64,000 bases of DNA from Gordionus sp. m RMFG-2023 (GCF_954871325.1 NC_088778.1:34236730-34300729), one strand, 5' to 3'. Counted from the stretch's first letter, positions 44,726-63,414 are shown. Program-made: numbers and translations. The notes: generated by a model not told the origin, from the sequence alone.

Positions 44726-45514
44726 TAAAACATTGATTTAAAAATTTCTACATACTTTCTGATGATAAGTATCTCTGTGAATGTTGTACTACAAGATAAG
44801 TGATTACAATTGCCACAACTGTAGTTGTATCTATATTATTTCTTATTTTTGGAGTACCTTATTATGTATTTAAACGTGATAAGTGATAATTAAGCGCCTA
44901 TCCCTATAATGTTATACACACACACGGTAGATTTCCAATTGCGGTCGTTTTGCGGGACATTCGCATAAAATATATTTTTAATTGTAGAATTAAAATCGTT
45001 TTTTTTTAAATAAAATTTTATCTTGTTTACATTCTTTTATATTTAAAAAAAGATCGTTGTTAAATAATATATTTTAATAAATCAGGATGTTATTTTATTT
45101 TGAAAAATAGTTACCGACTTTGTATTTATATAAACTAATTAATAAAAATAATAGGCGGATAATTAAGTCGATTCAAAATCCCGGCCGGTTCGCAAATATT
45201 TTTTTTTAGCAATTTTTATCATTCTGCCGCAATTTTCATATTTCTCCCGCATAATACCAAATTTCTCCCGCATATTTGAAAATTTTGACCTAGCAACCCT
45301 GGTCGTAAGCCAATGTTTGAAAGTAGAATAAAGCAATACTTAGTTATTATAATGTCGGAGTTGGCATTTGATGACCTTTTTATAAATGGATATATATATT
45401 TATTCCAACACTTTTTAACTCCCCCACCATGATTTTAAAAAGATTCTCGAATTTTCCTGATAAAATGTAAAGATTTTTTAACACCAGACAGGCATATTAT
45501 GATGCTGTTGCATA

Positions 45515-46203
45515 TGGATCCAAACCAAAACGAATATCGGTTCGATTTAGATTCAAATTCGGATAAATAAAGGTTCTGTTCGAACCTCTAAAAACCGGTT
45601 TGAACACTTTTGCATAAAATCCTCATTCAAATTATATGTTTTTTTTTACGATATTTTGATTTCATTGAGTTCTAGAGGGTGGTTTCTTTTTTTTTAGTGA
45701 CGCTGAAGATTTACTCCGTTGTGCCTCTCATAGTTGTGTCACAATCAGTAATACTACATTTTGATGTGTCATATATAATACTACATGTGAATAATTTATA
45801 TATTGGATTGGATTCAATTTATCTTTAGGCATTATAAGCTTAAAAATATTTTAAAACTATAATATACTAATCTTAGAAAAATTGTGACTGACACTTATCA
45901 ATCAAAATTGATTTATAATAAACTTTAAAACAATTCGAATATAGGTTAAAATTTTAGCAATATACTAGAAAAAACTTTCATACTATTTTATAAGCACAAA
46001 ATCATGAGGTTAGAATAGGTTCATAAGCATTCTAGCAGTTCGGCTCAGATTCGGTGAGAAAATTTGTAGCACTTTTTAGGTTCAGATTCGATTAAAAATG
46101 CCGGTTAATACCGGCTGAGAAAATTTGTAGCACTTTAGGTTAGGTTCAGATTCGATTAGAAATGCCGGTTAATACCGGTTTAACGGTTCGGGTTGGATCC
46201 CTG
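45515..46203. repeat. Non-autonomous DNA element with GGATCCAAACC ends
   Basis: Left TATGGATCCAAACC and right GGTTGGATCCCTG are inverted. The interior includes two direct copies of AATGCCGGTTAATACCGG.T (about 46100-46180). It resembles the element at 23350-24045. No coding capacity. Confidence 0.55.
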
Positions 46204-46298
46204 CTGTTACACATCATAAGACATAGAGCAATTATTGTCGACACAGTAACTTTTAATAGTTAAATTTTGACTATTTTTATTTTCTCAAATGCTAGTAA

Positions 46299-48573
46299 GT
46301 GATCTGTATCGGGCCTAATTTTTTAAGCCCGACCCGGCCCGAACCCGAACCCGAATTTTTTTAAGGAAATTTTGCCGGCCCGGCCCGGCCCGACCCGAAC
46401 CCGAATTTTTTTTTATTCATCCCAAAGTAAAAATTATTTGTCCGCCCGATAGAAATTAATTTTTTTTTAGCTCTTAGTTTATTTTTTATATTTAACATTT
46501 TGTATTTTCTTAGTAGGCACTAGACAGACAATTTATTTAGTATTTAATCATTTATTTTAAAATACTATCAAAATTACCTATAAACCAAACAACAAATAAT
46601 AATTATAACGTTAAATTACACAACTATATATTAAGATTCATATTTATAATTATGATTTAAAAAATATCAAAGCATCAACATTTTCAGGTTTCAGTCTATT
46701 CCTTCTTTCTTCTAATAGCCTTCCAGTCTTTGTAAAAGTTCTCTCTGACGTTGTGGAAGTTGCAGGAATAGCTAGAATTTTTCTAGCCAATTTTGTCATC
46801 TTAGGTAATCTAATTTCATTTTTGCTCCACCATTTTAATATATCTTTCTCTGGATCTATATTTTCTATATTCTCTTTTATATTCAAATTCTTATAAATTT
46901 CAAGCTCATCTGTTTCTTTTTTTTTCAAATTCTTCCTCATTGTCCTCCCATCTTTCATAGTCATTGTCTGATATATAAAAATAAGATAAATAGAACAATT
47001 TTAAGTGTACCTTTAGATCTTTTAGGAGATTCCATAATTTGAGAAACGCCTTGTATCTACAAATCTATAATATCAATTGAAGGTTTACAATATTCTTCAG
47101 AATTAATTATATTTTTGACTGAATTTTCTACTTCTAATATTTCCATTGATGATAACGTTCTTAATTTTCTATATTTGGGGCATAAAAATGTCGCTATTTT
47201 ATGCAAAATATTGATTTTAAATTTAGATAATAAAAAAATTTTAAAATTGGTTTTTATTTGTTTTATTTCATTGTTTTGAAAAGTATCATTTAAATCCTCG
47301 TGAAGAGTATTATTAAAGCATAGCAGTACTTTATATATAGTAGGATTAATATCTCCTTTTAGTTCTTTAGTAGCTTTATCAAAAGGATGTAAAATATCAA
47401 TCAAATTTTTTAAAATAGATTTCTCCAAGTTTTCCATTTTATTAATATCTCCTTTGGATGATAAAAAATTGACAATGTCATCATATTGGTTATAAAATAG
47501 ATTTCAACATATATAATTTTGAATTCCATCTTGTTTCGATATCTTGTTGTAATGTTTTGTCTAAATATTGATTCATGCCGCTTTGTTTAAAATACGCGGT
47601 TAATTTTTTTAGCAGAAATAAGGGTTTGATATATATATTAGGAGCGATAATTTTCAAAGATTGTTCCTTTTAAAGGTATTTCGAAGAACTGTATTTAACA
47701 GATGTGCGCTGCGATTTAATCTGGTGTATTTTTCTAGGGCTTTAATTATATTAGCTCCTTGATCAGTTATAAATATTATATTTTTCACTTGACCGGGAAT
47801 TATCCCAATTGCAGCAAAATTTTGTAGCATTTCCTTATGTATGTTCGCGACGGTTTTTTTTCTCTTCTTTAAACTTACTCGTAAATAAAACATGTTTATA
47901 TAAGGTTTCACTTTCGATATAATGAATTGAAACAAGTTAAATAGGAAAACTTTTTAAAGCAATCTGTCCACATATCAGTGGTGGCAGAGCACTTTTTTAT
48001 CAAATAATTGAACATGTATTTTATTAACCAAATTTGTTCTAATTCGATCCGTCATAACTATCAGCATTTCTCGATAAAGTAGTTGGATGGGGAATAATTT
48101 CGCTACAGTCAATATTACCGTAAATGGAGCCAATTTGAATAAAATCTTGAGCCATTTTTATAAAGTCATCTCCAATTATCGAATCAAAGGCACGCATGTC
48201 CTTGGCGCATTAATAGATCATGGTATCACATATTTTCTTAGAATTTATATATATGGCTTTCTTTTGAATGTATCTAGTTATTTTAGGGAATAGAGGAATC
48301 GTCATTCTTAACGCACTCGTGACGTCTTAAAAGAGAATTTCCGTCTAGTTTCTGCAAATAAAATGAAATATTTTTATTGCACAAAAAAAGAATTGGACCC
48401 AATTTATTAATTATATTTTAAAAAATTTTTTTCAAGGTCCGGCCCGAATTTTTTTTTAAAAATATTCGGTCCGACCAAGCCGAACCCGAATTTTTTTCAA
48501 AAAGGTAGTCCCGAACCCGGCCCGAAACCCGTTCGGGCCTGGCACGGGTCGGGCCTAACTTTGCAGATCTCTA
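46299..48573 (-). mobile_element. Decayed hAT transposon with GGCCCGGCCCG subterminal repeats
   Basis: Left GTGATCTGTATCGGGCC and right GGCCTAACTTTGCAGATCTCTA are inverted ends. CTAGTAA is found just outside both (46292-46298; 48574-48580). GGCCCG arrays of about 100 bp lie inside each end. The transposase is on the minus strand and broken. The same end and array structure occurs in short elements at 3992, 24957, 51004, 54983 and 58190, so this is a likely autonomous relative. Confidence 0.82.
46650..47940 (-). pseudogene. hAT transposase remnant
   Basis: From N to C: 47654-47935 includes FITDQGANIIKAL..YTRLNRSAHLLNTVL, the catalytic-core D..aNi.kAl..r..C.aH.LN signature (with Ser in place of the usual Cys). 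47057-47437 is the LIDILHPFDKATKELKGD helical part. 46650-46964 is the dimerisation domain: DILKWWSKNEIRLPKM, ARKILAIPATSTTSERTF and RRNRLKPENVDALIFFKS. Pieces lie in separate frames with stops between, so it is inactive. Confidence 0.85.
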
Positions 48574-48580
48574 CTAGTAA

Positions 48581-49185
48581 TAGTATTACTGACTCAAACT
48601 AAATGAACCTGATTTCCCCTGTAAAACAATCTGCTAAACAATCTATTGGGTTGTTATCATGTAGTTTGAGCCAAGCCTCATTTTTTTTTAGGGAAACCTA
48701 AGGCCATTTAATTTATTGCAAAGGAAGTTAATTCCATTTTGTTCAAACAGCTGATTTATATGAGAAGCTATATTTCGGATAGACATGCAGCATTATAATT
48801 TTTAAAAAAAACGTTGATCTCAGCTGTTAAATTAAAAAAAAACTTAATTTGATCGTTAAACGTTCAATCTTTAATTTTCCTAGTGTGTATATACAATATA
48901 GCATACGTATTACCATATAAATAAATAAATTTGTTATTGTTCCTATTCCTATTAGAGGTCTGCAAAGCCCTCCAGTTAAAATTTTACGAAATGTTGGCCT
49001 CGCCCCCTCCTACTCGTTTAAATTTTTTTTCCCGGCCAACATATTATCTATACCTATTTTTTTCCCGCCAATTTAGGTTCTTACATCTCTACCCTATGGC
49101 TACCTACTTCTATAACAACCTTTTTATATAAAATTTGCGCTTGATGTCTGTATTGTATATTTGTAATTGGTTCATATCCAATGAC
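48581..49185. other. Intergenic, nothing recognised
   Basis: Low-complexity AT-rich sequence. An open frame at 48931-49131 is hydrophobic chance sequence with no splice or homology support. Confidence 0.35.
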
Positions 49186-49495
49186 ACATAATAATACCCT
49201 AGACTGACGATGCATTCATGCATTTAAAAGCGTCGTTGAATGCAAATCAGCTGGATCCGCCATTTTAGTGACCCATATAGTGTATACTCATAAAAATCTA
49301 TTATTAAATTGATAACTCGCTTCCATATTATCTCGATGTTCGGGCTATTCTTCGATAAAGTTTGCGACAGGACATGGGAATAAATTTGGCCTCTCGTTTA
49401 AAATATTAATAAATGATATGGGTGGGTAATCAAAATGGCGTCCCCAGCTGTTTTTGATTGTCGTGAAGTCTAGCCATTATTATATGTCATTGGTC
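49186..49495. repeat. GACGATGCATTC-type short element
   Basis: Left ATAATAATACCCTAGACTGACG and right GTCGTGAAGTCTAGCCATTATTATAT are inverted. The interior has AATCAGCTGGATCCGCCATTTT and, inverted, AAAATGGCGTCCCCAGCTG. Same family as 34992, 57245 and 27735. Confidence 0.75.
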
Positions 49496-50890
49496 ATATC
49501 AAAAATAACTTGTTTAATTTTTTATACCAATTTAAATCTATTATTTATAGATACAATATTTTGATTGGGCAGTTCCTTAAAATATTAAAGATCAAAATAT
49601 TATGTATTAAAATTTTTACAAAATATTAGGTATTTGCTAGGCGTTGCCCTATTTTTTATGGGTAAAATGTCCTGTCCGACCGGTACGAATTGCCAGGGCC
49701 CTCTATAAGTTTTTAAATAAAGTCGGAGTGGGCTTGGCTTTACAAATCTCTGATTCCTACATAGTAGTTAAAAACTTTAATACTCGGGTTAAACTGTAGG
49801 CGCTAAACCCATAAACCGCGTAATTCAACTTCACCAAACCCCTAGTTTAATTTTTTTTTTAAAAAAATTTTAAATTCAATTTTATATATAAAACCTAGCA
49901 TCCCCATGTGTTTCAACAATTTTCAAGTTGCTATAAAAAAAAAATAGAAAAAAATATAAATAGAAATGAGATTCATAAATAAATGGAAATCTTAGTATTA
50001 AGAATACATGCTGTATCAAAAAAGCGGGCTTAGGATTTTAACCATTTGCAAGCTTAAAGATTTTGCTCATCAAAATTAGACACCTGTTCGTCAAATCTTG
50101 ACATTTATATAATACTATACTACCCTACATAGAATCAAATTTTCTTCATTTTTGCTATAAAGAAAAGGGAAAAAAAAAATTAAAACTACTTTCAAAATAT
50201 TACGCACACAAAAGGGGAAACCAGCTGGGGTTTAAGCGGATGATTAGGGTTTTAGTTTAATTTATTTAAACGGAAACGCTATTTTGTGTATTTCCCCCCC
50301 CTTCCCCCCCCTTTTCCCCCATTTGCAAAATGGTATAACAAATAAACAAATATAAAAAATAAAACATTTTTTAGAAAAATATTTTATAAAAATAAATAAA
50401 ATAATATAATTAATATTTAAAATAATTAATTATCATTATCATATCGTATCGTAATTTTTAAGAATTTAAAAAATTATGAATAATTAAATAAATTCTGACA
50501 TAAATTAGTTTTAAGAGATAAAAAGATAGAGATAAAAAGCTTCCATGATTAATGGATTCGATAATTGGATGACAAAACAAAATGAAAATTAACCATTGTC
50601 AAAAACTTAAGAAAAAAAAAACAATAAACATTTTTCCTTCAAAAATATTTAAAAAAAATTAATAAATGCATCTAATCTTGTTGAATCCTTTATTTAAAAA
50701 AAAAAAATCTTCTTTTCTTTGAGCTTTGGAAAAAAAAAATTAAAAAATAGAGAAAATAATTAAAATAAAAATAAGAATATGCTATTAAGAAAAAGTAATT
50801 TGTTATACTAGGCCAAAATAAATTTTCATTGTTCAATTTTTCTATTTTTTTTTTAAAACTCCTCGCGCTAAAATTCATATTTTTTTGTAA
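49496..50890. other. AT-rich intergenic stretch
   Basis: Contains C-runs near 50295-50325 and nothing else recognisable. The part next to 50890 should hold the promoter of the mosaic protease gene. Confidence 0.35.
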
Positions 50891-56962
<6,072 letters not shown>

Positions 56963-57080
56963 AAAAAAGAAGAAAAAGATGTCATAAATATTTATAAATC
57001 ATTTTTTAAATTATAATATAATAATTATTAATTTAAATATATTATTTAAATGATTTATTATAAATAAGTTATTAAATAAA

Positions 57081-57244
57081 ATCTATTCTGTAGTTTTCTG
57101 CTTCTAAGTGTTTATGGCGAACCTTCATCATAATACCACATTCATGTGTGATATCTAATTTCAGGTTCGAGCACAGTTTTGTAATAACATCTTTTTATCT
57201 CGCTATTTTCAAAGTAAAATTTTAAGTTAGCTCGGATTCAACGG
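57081..57244. other. Short intergenic stretch after protease gene
   Basis: Follows the AATAAA at 57075. Nothing else recognised. Confidence 0.3.
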
Positions 57245-57468
57245 AATAATACCAGCGTCGTTGAATGCTAATCAGCTGCATCTGCCATTTTAGTAACCCA
57301 TATAGTAAATTATTCACATGTGTTGATAACTTGCTTCAGAACATAGGAATAATTTGGCCTCTCGTTTAAAATTTTTTAATAATCATATGGGTAACCAATA
57401 TGGCGTCACCAGCTGTTTTTCATTGGTGTACACTTTTTAATGAATGCATCGTCATTCTAGGTATTATT
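57245..57468. repeat. GACGATGCATTC-type short element
   Basis: Left AATAATACCAGCGTCGTTGAATG and right AATGCATCGTCATTCTAGGTATTATTA are inverted. The interior CAGCTGCATCTGCCATTTTAG and AATATGGCGTCACCAGCTG match the other copies. Confidence 0.75.
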
Positions 57469-58002
57469 ATATTGTCTTTGCTTGGACTATTATTATTATT
57501 CAAAAATTATATATTCGATAGTTTTCGTGAAAATTTTTTAGTATTTCTAAACTTTACGAACTATATCTTAATCATTTTTAGTAAAAAAAATACAGATTAG
57601 ATTTAAAGCTCTAACCGGATAGAGGTTGGGGGGGGGCACTTTTGGGCAAGGTCCCTAGATAAACTTCTTCCTCATTCCTAAACATGAATAATTTAAAAAT
57701 ACGAACAATTATAAATATAAATGAGGTCATTAACAACAATTTATTTATCATCTGTAGCAATGTATAGTACACTATACTCTAATGATGTAATATTAGAATA
57801 TTATGCTGAATATTCCTCAGTTTAAGATTCTAAAATATGATAAACTATTTACTAAGTAATTTTAACACTAACATTTGGGACTACATATTAAAATCCCTCC
57901 CCCCATTAATTCTCTCCGTGCTCCTCTAAGTAAATAATTTTGGTTAGGGTCCTGAATTCATTTGCTCATAGTATATTTATAAATCAGTTAAATTTTTACT
58001 TA

Positions 58003-58118
58003 AGAAAGAGAAGGAAGGAAGGAAGGAAGGAAGGAAGGAAGGAAGGAAGGAAGGAAGGAAGGAAGGAAGAAGGAAGGAAGGAAGGAAGGAAGGAAGGAAG
58101 GAAGGAAAGAAAGGAAGG
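58003..58118. repeat. (GGAA)n microsatellite
   Basis: About 115 bp of GGAA repeats with two interruptions near the right side. Confidence 0.95.
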
Positions 58119-58187
58119 TTAAAAGATAAAGTCTTTATTTGAGATTTAGCTAACTAACAAAATTCTCAATGTGCATATTCAGAGATC

Positions 58188-58316
58188 TGCAGAGGTACCA
58201 TTTGCAAGGCCCGACCTGTATTTTTTTTCCATAAATTATTCTCAGGCCCGGCTCGGGTATTTATAAAAAAATTTCAAGCCCGGCCCGGCCCGTATATCCG
58301 GGCCTGGTTTATGTGT
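58188..58316. repeat. GGCC-family element with CAGAGGTACCATTT end
   Basis: GCAGAGGTACCATTTGCAAGG then GGCCCG arrays pointing inward from both sides (CAGGCCCGGCTCGGG; AGCCCGGCCCGGCCCG). No target duplication was defined. Confidence 0.5.
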
Positions 58317-58450
58317 TATTTTTTCCAACTTCAAATCATTTTTTGGGAAGCGTTTTTTTTTTAAAAAAAAATTTAAAAATCTTATTTTGCCGGAAATACG
58401 GTCCATCATGTTTGGAATACCTTATTCTTATAAATTATGGACAAATTTTT

Positions 58451-58545
58451 GCTGTTAACCTTTGAGTCAGCTGTTAACCTTTGAGTCAGCTGTTAACCTT
58501 TGAGTCAGCTGTTAACCTTTGAGTCAGCTGTTAACCTTTGAGTCA
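58451..58545. repeat. Five perfect copies of a 19-bp unit
   Basis: GCTGTTAACCTTTGAGTCA repeated five times without a mismatch. The lack of divergence suggests recent expansion. Confidence 0.97.
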
Positions 58546-58907
58546 ATTTATATAAAAAAAATTTATGGAAAATCTAAATATAAATCTTATCGAGTTCAAA
58601 AGTTCGTGACAAAATTGGCTGAAATTTTTAGGGTAAGGAATTCCAGACAGGATGGAAAATGCATTTCCGGTTAAAATCAGATTTTTAAGATTTTTTTAAA
58701 ATTTAAAAAAAAGGCGCTCAAAATTTTTTTTTTAAGTTGAATTGCCGGGAAAAAAACACATTGGTAAATTTTTTAGGCATTTTATAAAAATACAAGTTAG
58801 TTCTCGATTTGGAAGTTTCTTCTTGGAAACTTGACGTGCATAATTTGATATCTATTTTCTATATTCTGGGGAATAGGGGGTTAGTCCGCTCATATTTCTA
58901 TCATTTT

Positions 58908-59236
58908 CTGTTGTCAGGATCTCGGCAGAGTTGCGGTGTCAATTTCTACATGTATTTTCTCATCTGTTTTGTCATACATACAACAAATAATCATCCCTAA
59001 AAATTTCAGTTGTATTTGTATGTGTCGTTTTAATGACAAAAGTTTTCAAGTCGGTAAGCGTAACATATACTAGTCTGTTGTCAGGATTTCGGTAGAGTTA
59101 CGGTGTCAATTTCTACATGTATTTTCTCATCCGTTTTGTCGTACATACAACAAATAATCATCCCTAAAAATTCAGTTGTATTTGTATGCGTCGTTTTAAT
59201 GACAAAAGTCTTTAAGTCGGTAAGCGTAACATACAC
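58908..59236. repeat. Tandem duplication of an approximately 165-bp unit
   Basis: Copy 1 is about 58908-59070 and copy 2 about 59073-59236. Both read CTGTTGTCAGGAT.TCGG.AG, TTACGGTGTCAATTTCTAC-like, AATAATCATCCCTAAAAAT and AAGTCGGTAAGCGTAACATA. They differ by roughly ten substitutions or single-base gaps. The second copy is cut by the following short hAT element. Confidence 0.85.
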
Positions 59237-59413
59237 TAAGTGTTGGTTAAACGGCCCGGCCCGATTAAAGCCGATTTTCAAGGAGGTGGCACAAACGGGT
59301 TTGAAACATCTGTTAGCAAAATCTCAGGGCTCAGCCAATATTTTTCCGGCTAAAATGAGCTGAACCGTTTTTAAAAAATATATCAGTTCAAACCGAGCCG
59401 TTTAACACCGCTA
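59237..59413. repeat. hAT-type short element copy 11
   Basis: TAAGTGTTGGTTAAACGGC ... GAGCCGTTTAACACCGCTA, with a shortened interior. No target duplication remains. Confidence 0.75.
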
Positions 59414-61130
59414 TAACTTAACATATGATTGCCCATTCTCTACCGGGCTCATAATAAATAATTTTTTTTGTTTAAAAAAAATATCCAAGTAAACAAAATA
59501 ATTGGACTCAGCTGTTTTAAGTTATCAAGCCCAAAGTTTGGTTCTAACTACAAAATTTTAGAAACCATAAAATCACTCCCCCCCCACCCCTTCTCCCCTC
59601 CCCAAGATTGTTGATCAAAAATCCTAATTTGTGTTTACATTTCCGCTCCGAATGCGCTTTATAATTCAATATAAGACGCGCCTTTTTACTCAATCGCAAC
59701 CCAGCGCAAACCCGGCCCGGCCCGAACTTAGATTCGTAAATTTCTATAAGCGAATACGAATGCTGATGTATTAAGGATTTTGTCAAAATGTCGAAATTTA
59801 AATTTAAACGAATAAATATATCGATATCAAATAAAATTGCGAATAAAATTGCGAATATTAGAATAAAAAGAGACAAATACAGAACGAGTTCTCGGTATCC
59901 CCAACTGAAAAGATACATATTATTTGGCATTTTGTAAGCCATTTTTTTCCCCTCCTCGAATCAAAATTAGATAAATATATTCGAGGTTTTAGACTCACTC
60001 TTCCTCATCTGTATTTCCGGTTATCATGATCGACAACGATGAAGATGTAACGAAGTTGATTTAAAAATGTTGCTAATTTATTTCTTCTTCAAAAAAAAAT
60101 ACCGGGATATTCAGGAAGATATTTAAAACATGTGTGATAATATTCTCCAACTAAAAAAATAAAAATAAAAACAAGAAAGACAAATCTTCATTTCCTGTCA
60201 TAATTTTTCCATTTTTCAATTTCCTATCAATTTTACATCATTCCATTTCCTGTCAATTTTACTTTTTATCCATTTCCTGTCAATTTTACATTTTCCTTAA
60301 TGTTTTATTATCTTTCCCTATCTCAAATGTTCCTTCTTTACCTTCCATATTCACAACCCAGCCTTTTTGTTGATTAAATTGAAACCATATTTTATTTCAG
60401 GGTTACTTATAAAATGAAATCCCCCCCCCCCCCCCAATTCCTCGCAATCTTCCCATATAAATCATGTTAAATATTTTTTTAAGATCCTTTTTTTCCCATA
60501 AACAATTCCCTAGTGGAGATATTAAATTATCGCAATCTTTATAAAGAACTAAATTTTTTTAACATCCATATGTTGAAACCAAAGATCGAATAAAAGCAGA
60601 AATAAATATTTATTTATTGGGAAGAAGAAAAAAAATTGTATTAAACCGAAATATTTGAAACCCAACCCTCTAAAGGTTTATTCTTTTTAAAATCGTATTT
60701 CTTTTGTATGAATTGTTAGTATTATAAGGTTCTAACTTAAATTTTAATAGAAACGAAGTTTAATATTTTAGGGGGCTTTCTAACTACAAATCTCCTTTTA
60801 CTATGATGTTTTAAAATAAATTTTTTTTTGTAAATTCAATGGATCACTTTTGCGCTATTTAAGATTTTCTAAGGTTTAGACCAAATCCTCAAACACTTAC
60901 CAATAAATCACTCCAGGTCTTTTTCTAGAGACGGAGGCTTAGCATTAGCTATTCACAAAGGAATATTCATTCTGTAGAGTTTATAGTTGTAATATATGGA
61001 TTTTCATTAGATCTATATTTTATAATTACACATTTTAATTTTCAGATCTTTAAACAATTGTCCATCCATTTATTATAATTGAGTATTGAGTGAAGTGATA
61101 CTATGAACATGATTAAAATATATATGTTAA
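59414..61130. other. AT-rich intergenic stretch
   Basis: Poly-C runs (about 59578 and 60421), a fragment of GGCC repeats at about 59702-59722 and a three-fold TTTCCTGTCA.TTTTAC repeat near 60190-60290. No gene supported. The minus-strand open frame at 59544-59942 has a hydrophobic start but no family features or splice support. Confidence 0.4.
60195..60292. repeat. Short tandem repeat of a TTTCCTGTCA unit
   Basis: CATTTCCTGTCA and close variants occur about four times, spaced by about 30 bp, with TTTTAC in between. Confidence 0.5.
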
Positions 61131-61149
61131 GAAAGAAAGAAAGAAAGGA

Positions 61150-61213
<64 letters not shown>

Positions 61214-61214
61214 A
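61131..61214. repeat. (GAAA)n microsatellite
   Basis: About 84 bp of GAAA with one GGAAA variant near the left end. Confidence 0.95.
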
Positions 61215-63414
61215 ATTAATAAATGAAGGTTTTATTTATATAACAAATCGACGCTTTTATAAAATTATACATGATTCAATTCATGGCTGAAAGCCCTACC
61301 GAGCAATAATCTCGAGAATTTCTTAACTAAAGAACAACTAAGGGTTACTATAGGATATAGACTTGGACGCGTAAATTCACCCATATCATCGCATAAAATT
61401 TAAAAAAAAAGTATTGCATACCTAATATATCTAGAACCCTGTTACCACTCAATTGATGACGGCCTAAGATCCGGAATCTGACCCCTTAACCCCTGGGCCA
61501 TGGACAAATCCTTGATGTGGCTTATCCTTCCCCACTAATATTAATAGCAACCTGCTTACTCAAGCAGAGACTAAAAAAAAATAAACAGATACAAAGGCCT
61601 CAGAAATTTTATATTCTCACCACTAGCAAAGTCAACCAATGGAATAGTTGGATTCTTTTTTTCAAAAAAATTTAGCTCACAAAATTAAATCGCAAACCAC
61701 TTGTACCTAGAGAATTCCTATCATGTGAATAGATAGAAACGTACAAAATCAATTTTTTTAAATTTAACTTATTGTTCCCTTTTGGGAACCCAATCATGTT
61801 TTTCTTAAAATTATTTATTTTTATTTTTTTTTTAAAGTTTATATTTATTTTTTTTTTGTTTTCACATTTATATATATATAAAATACACTAGTTATTAATT
61901 TTAAAAAGATTATGAAAAGGATCATTTGGAATAAAAAAATTTTTCCGGAAGTAATTAATTTTATAAAATAAAAATGTTTTCCTTGAATTTCTTTTTAATT
62001 AAATAAATAAAAAAATTTTTATAATTGAATTTCCGAATTATATCATACAAAATAAAAATTATTGTTATTATTATATGAGACAGTTTCAAATAATATATTC
62101 TACTTTTATTATTGTCGATTTTGGAAGATATCTCGAACCTTCTGTCGAATACTGTTAAACATCATCTAAGAGATATAGGAAGTTCTTCTAGATACTCAGC
62201 TAAAAGTATCTAAATATCTTAATTCGATGGTAACTGGAAACTTGTGTCATCTAGTTCTATATCATCTTCCATTTTATTTCTTCTCTTTCATTTTCAAAGT
62301 ACAAACATTTGGCCATTTTAAATCTTGATTCCTATAACCTTAACTTTAAATTACAATAATATATTTTTTTAAAATTTATTATGGATTTTACATTTATAAT
62401 TCAATACTAAAAGTAGTTGTATTTTGTATTTATTTCAAATATTAAATAATTACAGGATTACTTTTTAATTACTTAGCATTTTTTAAAAAAATATAATTAA
62501 ATTATCTAAATTATTCGAATATTAAAAAAAAACAAAATATAAATACAAAAAAAAGTATTTAAAAAGTATTCGCGATACTTTCCATCATCTAGGATAGTCA
62601 AAAAGCCCGCATCGGGTCTATTTTTAAAGACTAACCCGATTATGATTTTAGCGGGAAAGAATTCACGTATAAGACTCGAGATTTAGCTTCATAGAAGATG
62701 GAAAGGTTTGGATATCTTTTTGCCAAAATCTTTAGGATTATAAACTATTATTTTGACTAATATCTTGTTCGTAGGGTTGTTAACCTAAATAGAACTTATA
62801 ACCATGTTCCGAACCAATTCAATATTCTAGGATGATTACCTCTTCAACCGTTTCTTTAGATGTTTTAAACCTTTGCAACAAAACCTCAAACTGCGCATGC
62901 TCTAAAAAAATTGTTAGAAATGAATTATTATGATAATGGCCACATTTTAATCACTTAAAATTATCGTATACAAAATAATAAATCAAAAAAAATGATGACG
63001 AATGTCAATTAATAAATATGGCATCAAAAATAAGATATGAACACACCTACCCCATAGCATACCTCTCTATTTCATTTTATCGACTGGGGAAGTGTGGGTT
63101 GATAAGTTCTGTTTAGAAACTTAATTTTTTGTAAAAGCACTTAGCGATACTGTGAGAAAAGAAAATATTTAAAGAAGAAAATTCGATATATAAAATTTTT
63201 TTTATTAAAGAATAAATTATTAGTATTAAAAGTTAAAATTTATGCCAAATTTATTTTCAAAATTAATATTAATAATTTTATACATTTTAAAAACAAAGAT
63301 TTAATATTCATCCTTTTTTTGAAAGATCATCTTTACCCCAAATAAATTTAATTGTGTCCAATGATCGGTAAAATAATATAGTTTATATAAAATACAAGAA
63401 AATCTCTCTCCAAA
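61215..63414. other. AT-rich intergenic stretch before the receptor gene
   Basis: No gene, RNA or complete element recognised. The last few hundred bases should contain the promoter of the receptor gene at 63415. Confidence 0.35.

Larger units (their letters stand above)
42229..45301 (+). mobile_element. Decayed hAT transposon (CAGGGTTGC ends), 3.07 kb
   Basis: CAGGGTTGCCATATCC at the left and CTAGCAACCCTG at the right are inverted ends. The flanks GTCGTAAA (42221-42228) and GTCGTAAG (45302-45309) form a 7/8 target duplication. Subterminal repeats of CTCCCGCA/TGCGGGAG recur at both ends (42270-42340, 45225-45275). Plus-strand coding remnants lie at 42.8-44.1 kb. The region from 44.15 to 44.72 kb is an inverted partial copy of 42.79-43.44 kb. 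Confidence 0.85.

Noticed and set aside
58003-58118. Possible CRISPR-like or satellite array at the GGAA tract
   Set aside because: Simple 4-bp microsatellite without spacers.
59544-59942. 132-codon minus-strand open frame with hydrophobic start
   Set aside because: No family features. It includes a direct repeat (GCGAATAAAATT) and GGCC-element and poly-C sequence, so probably chance.
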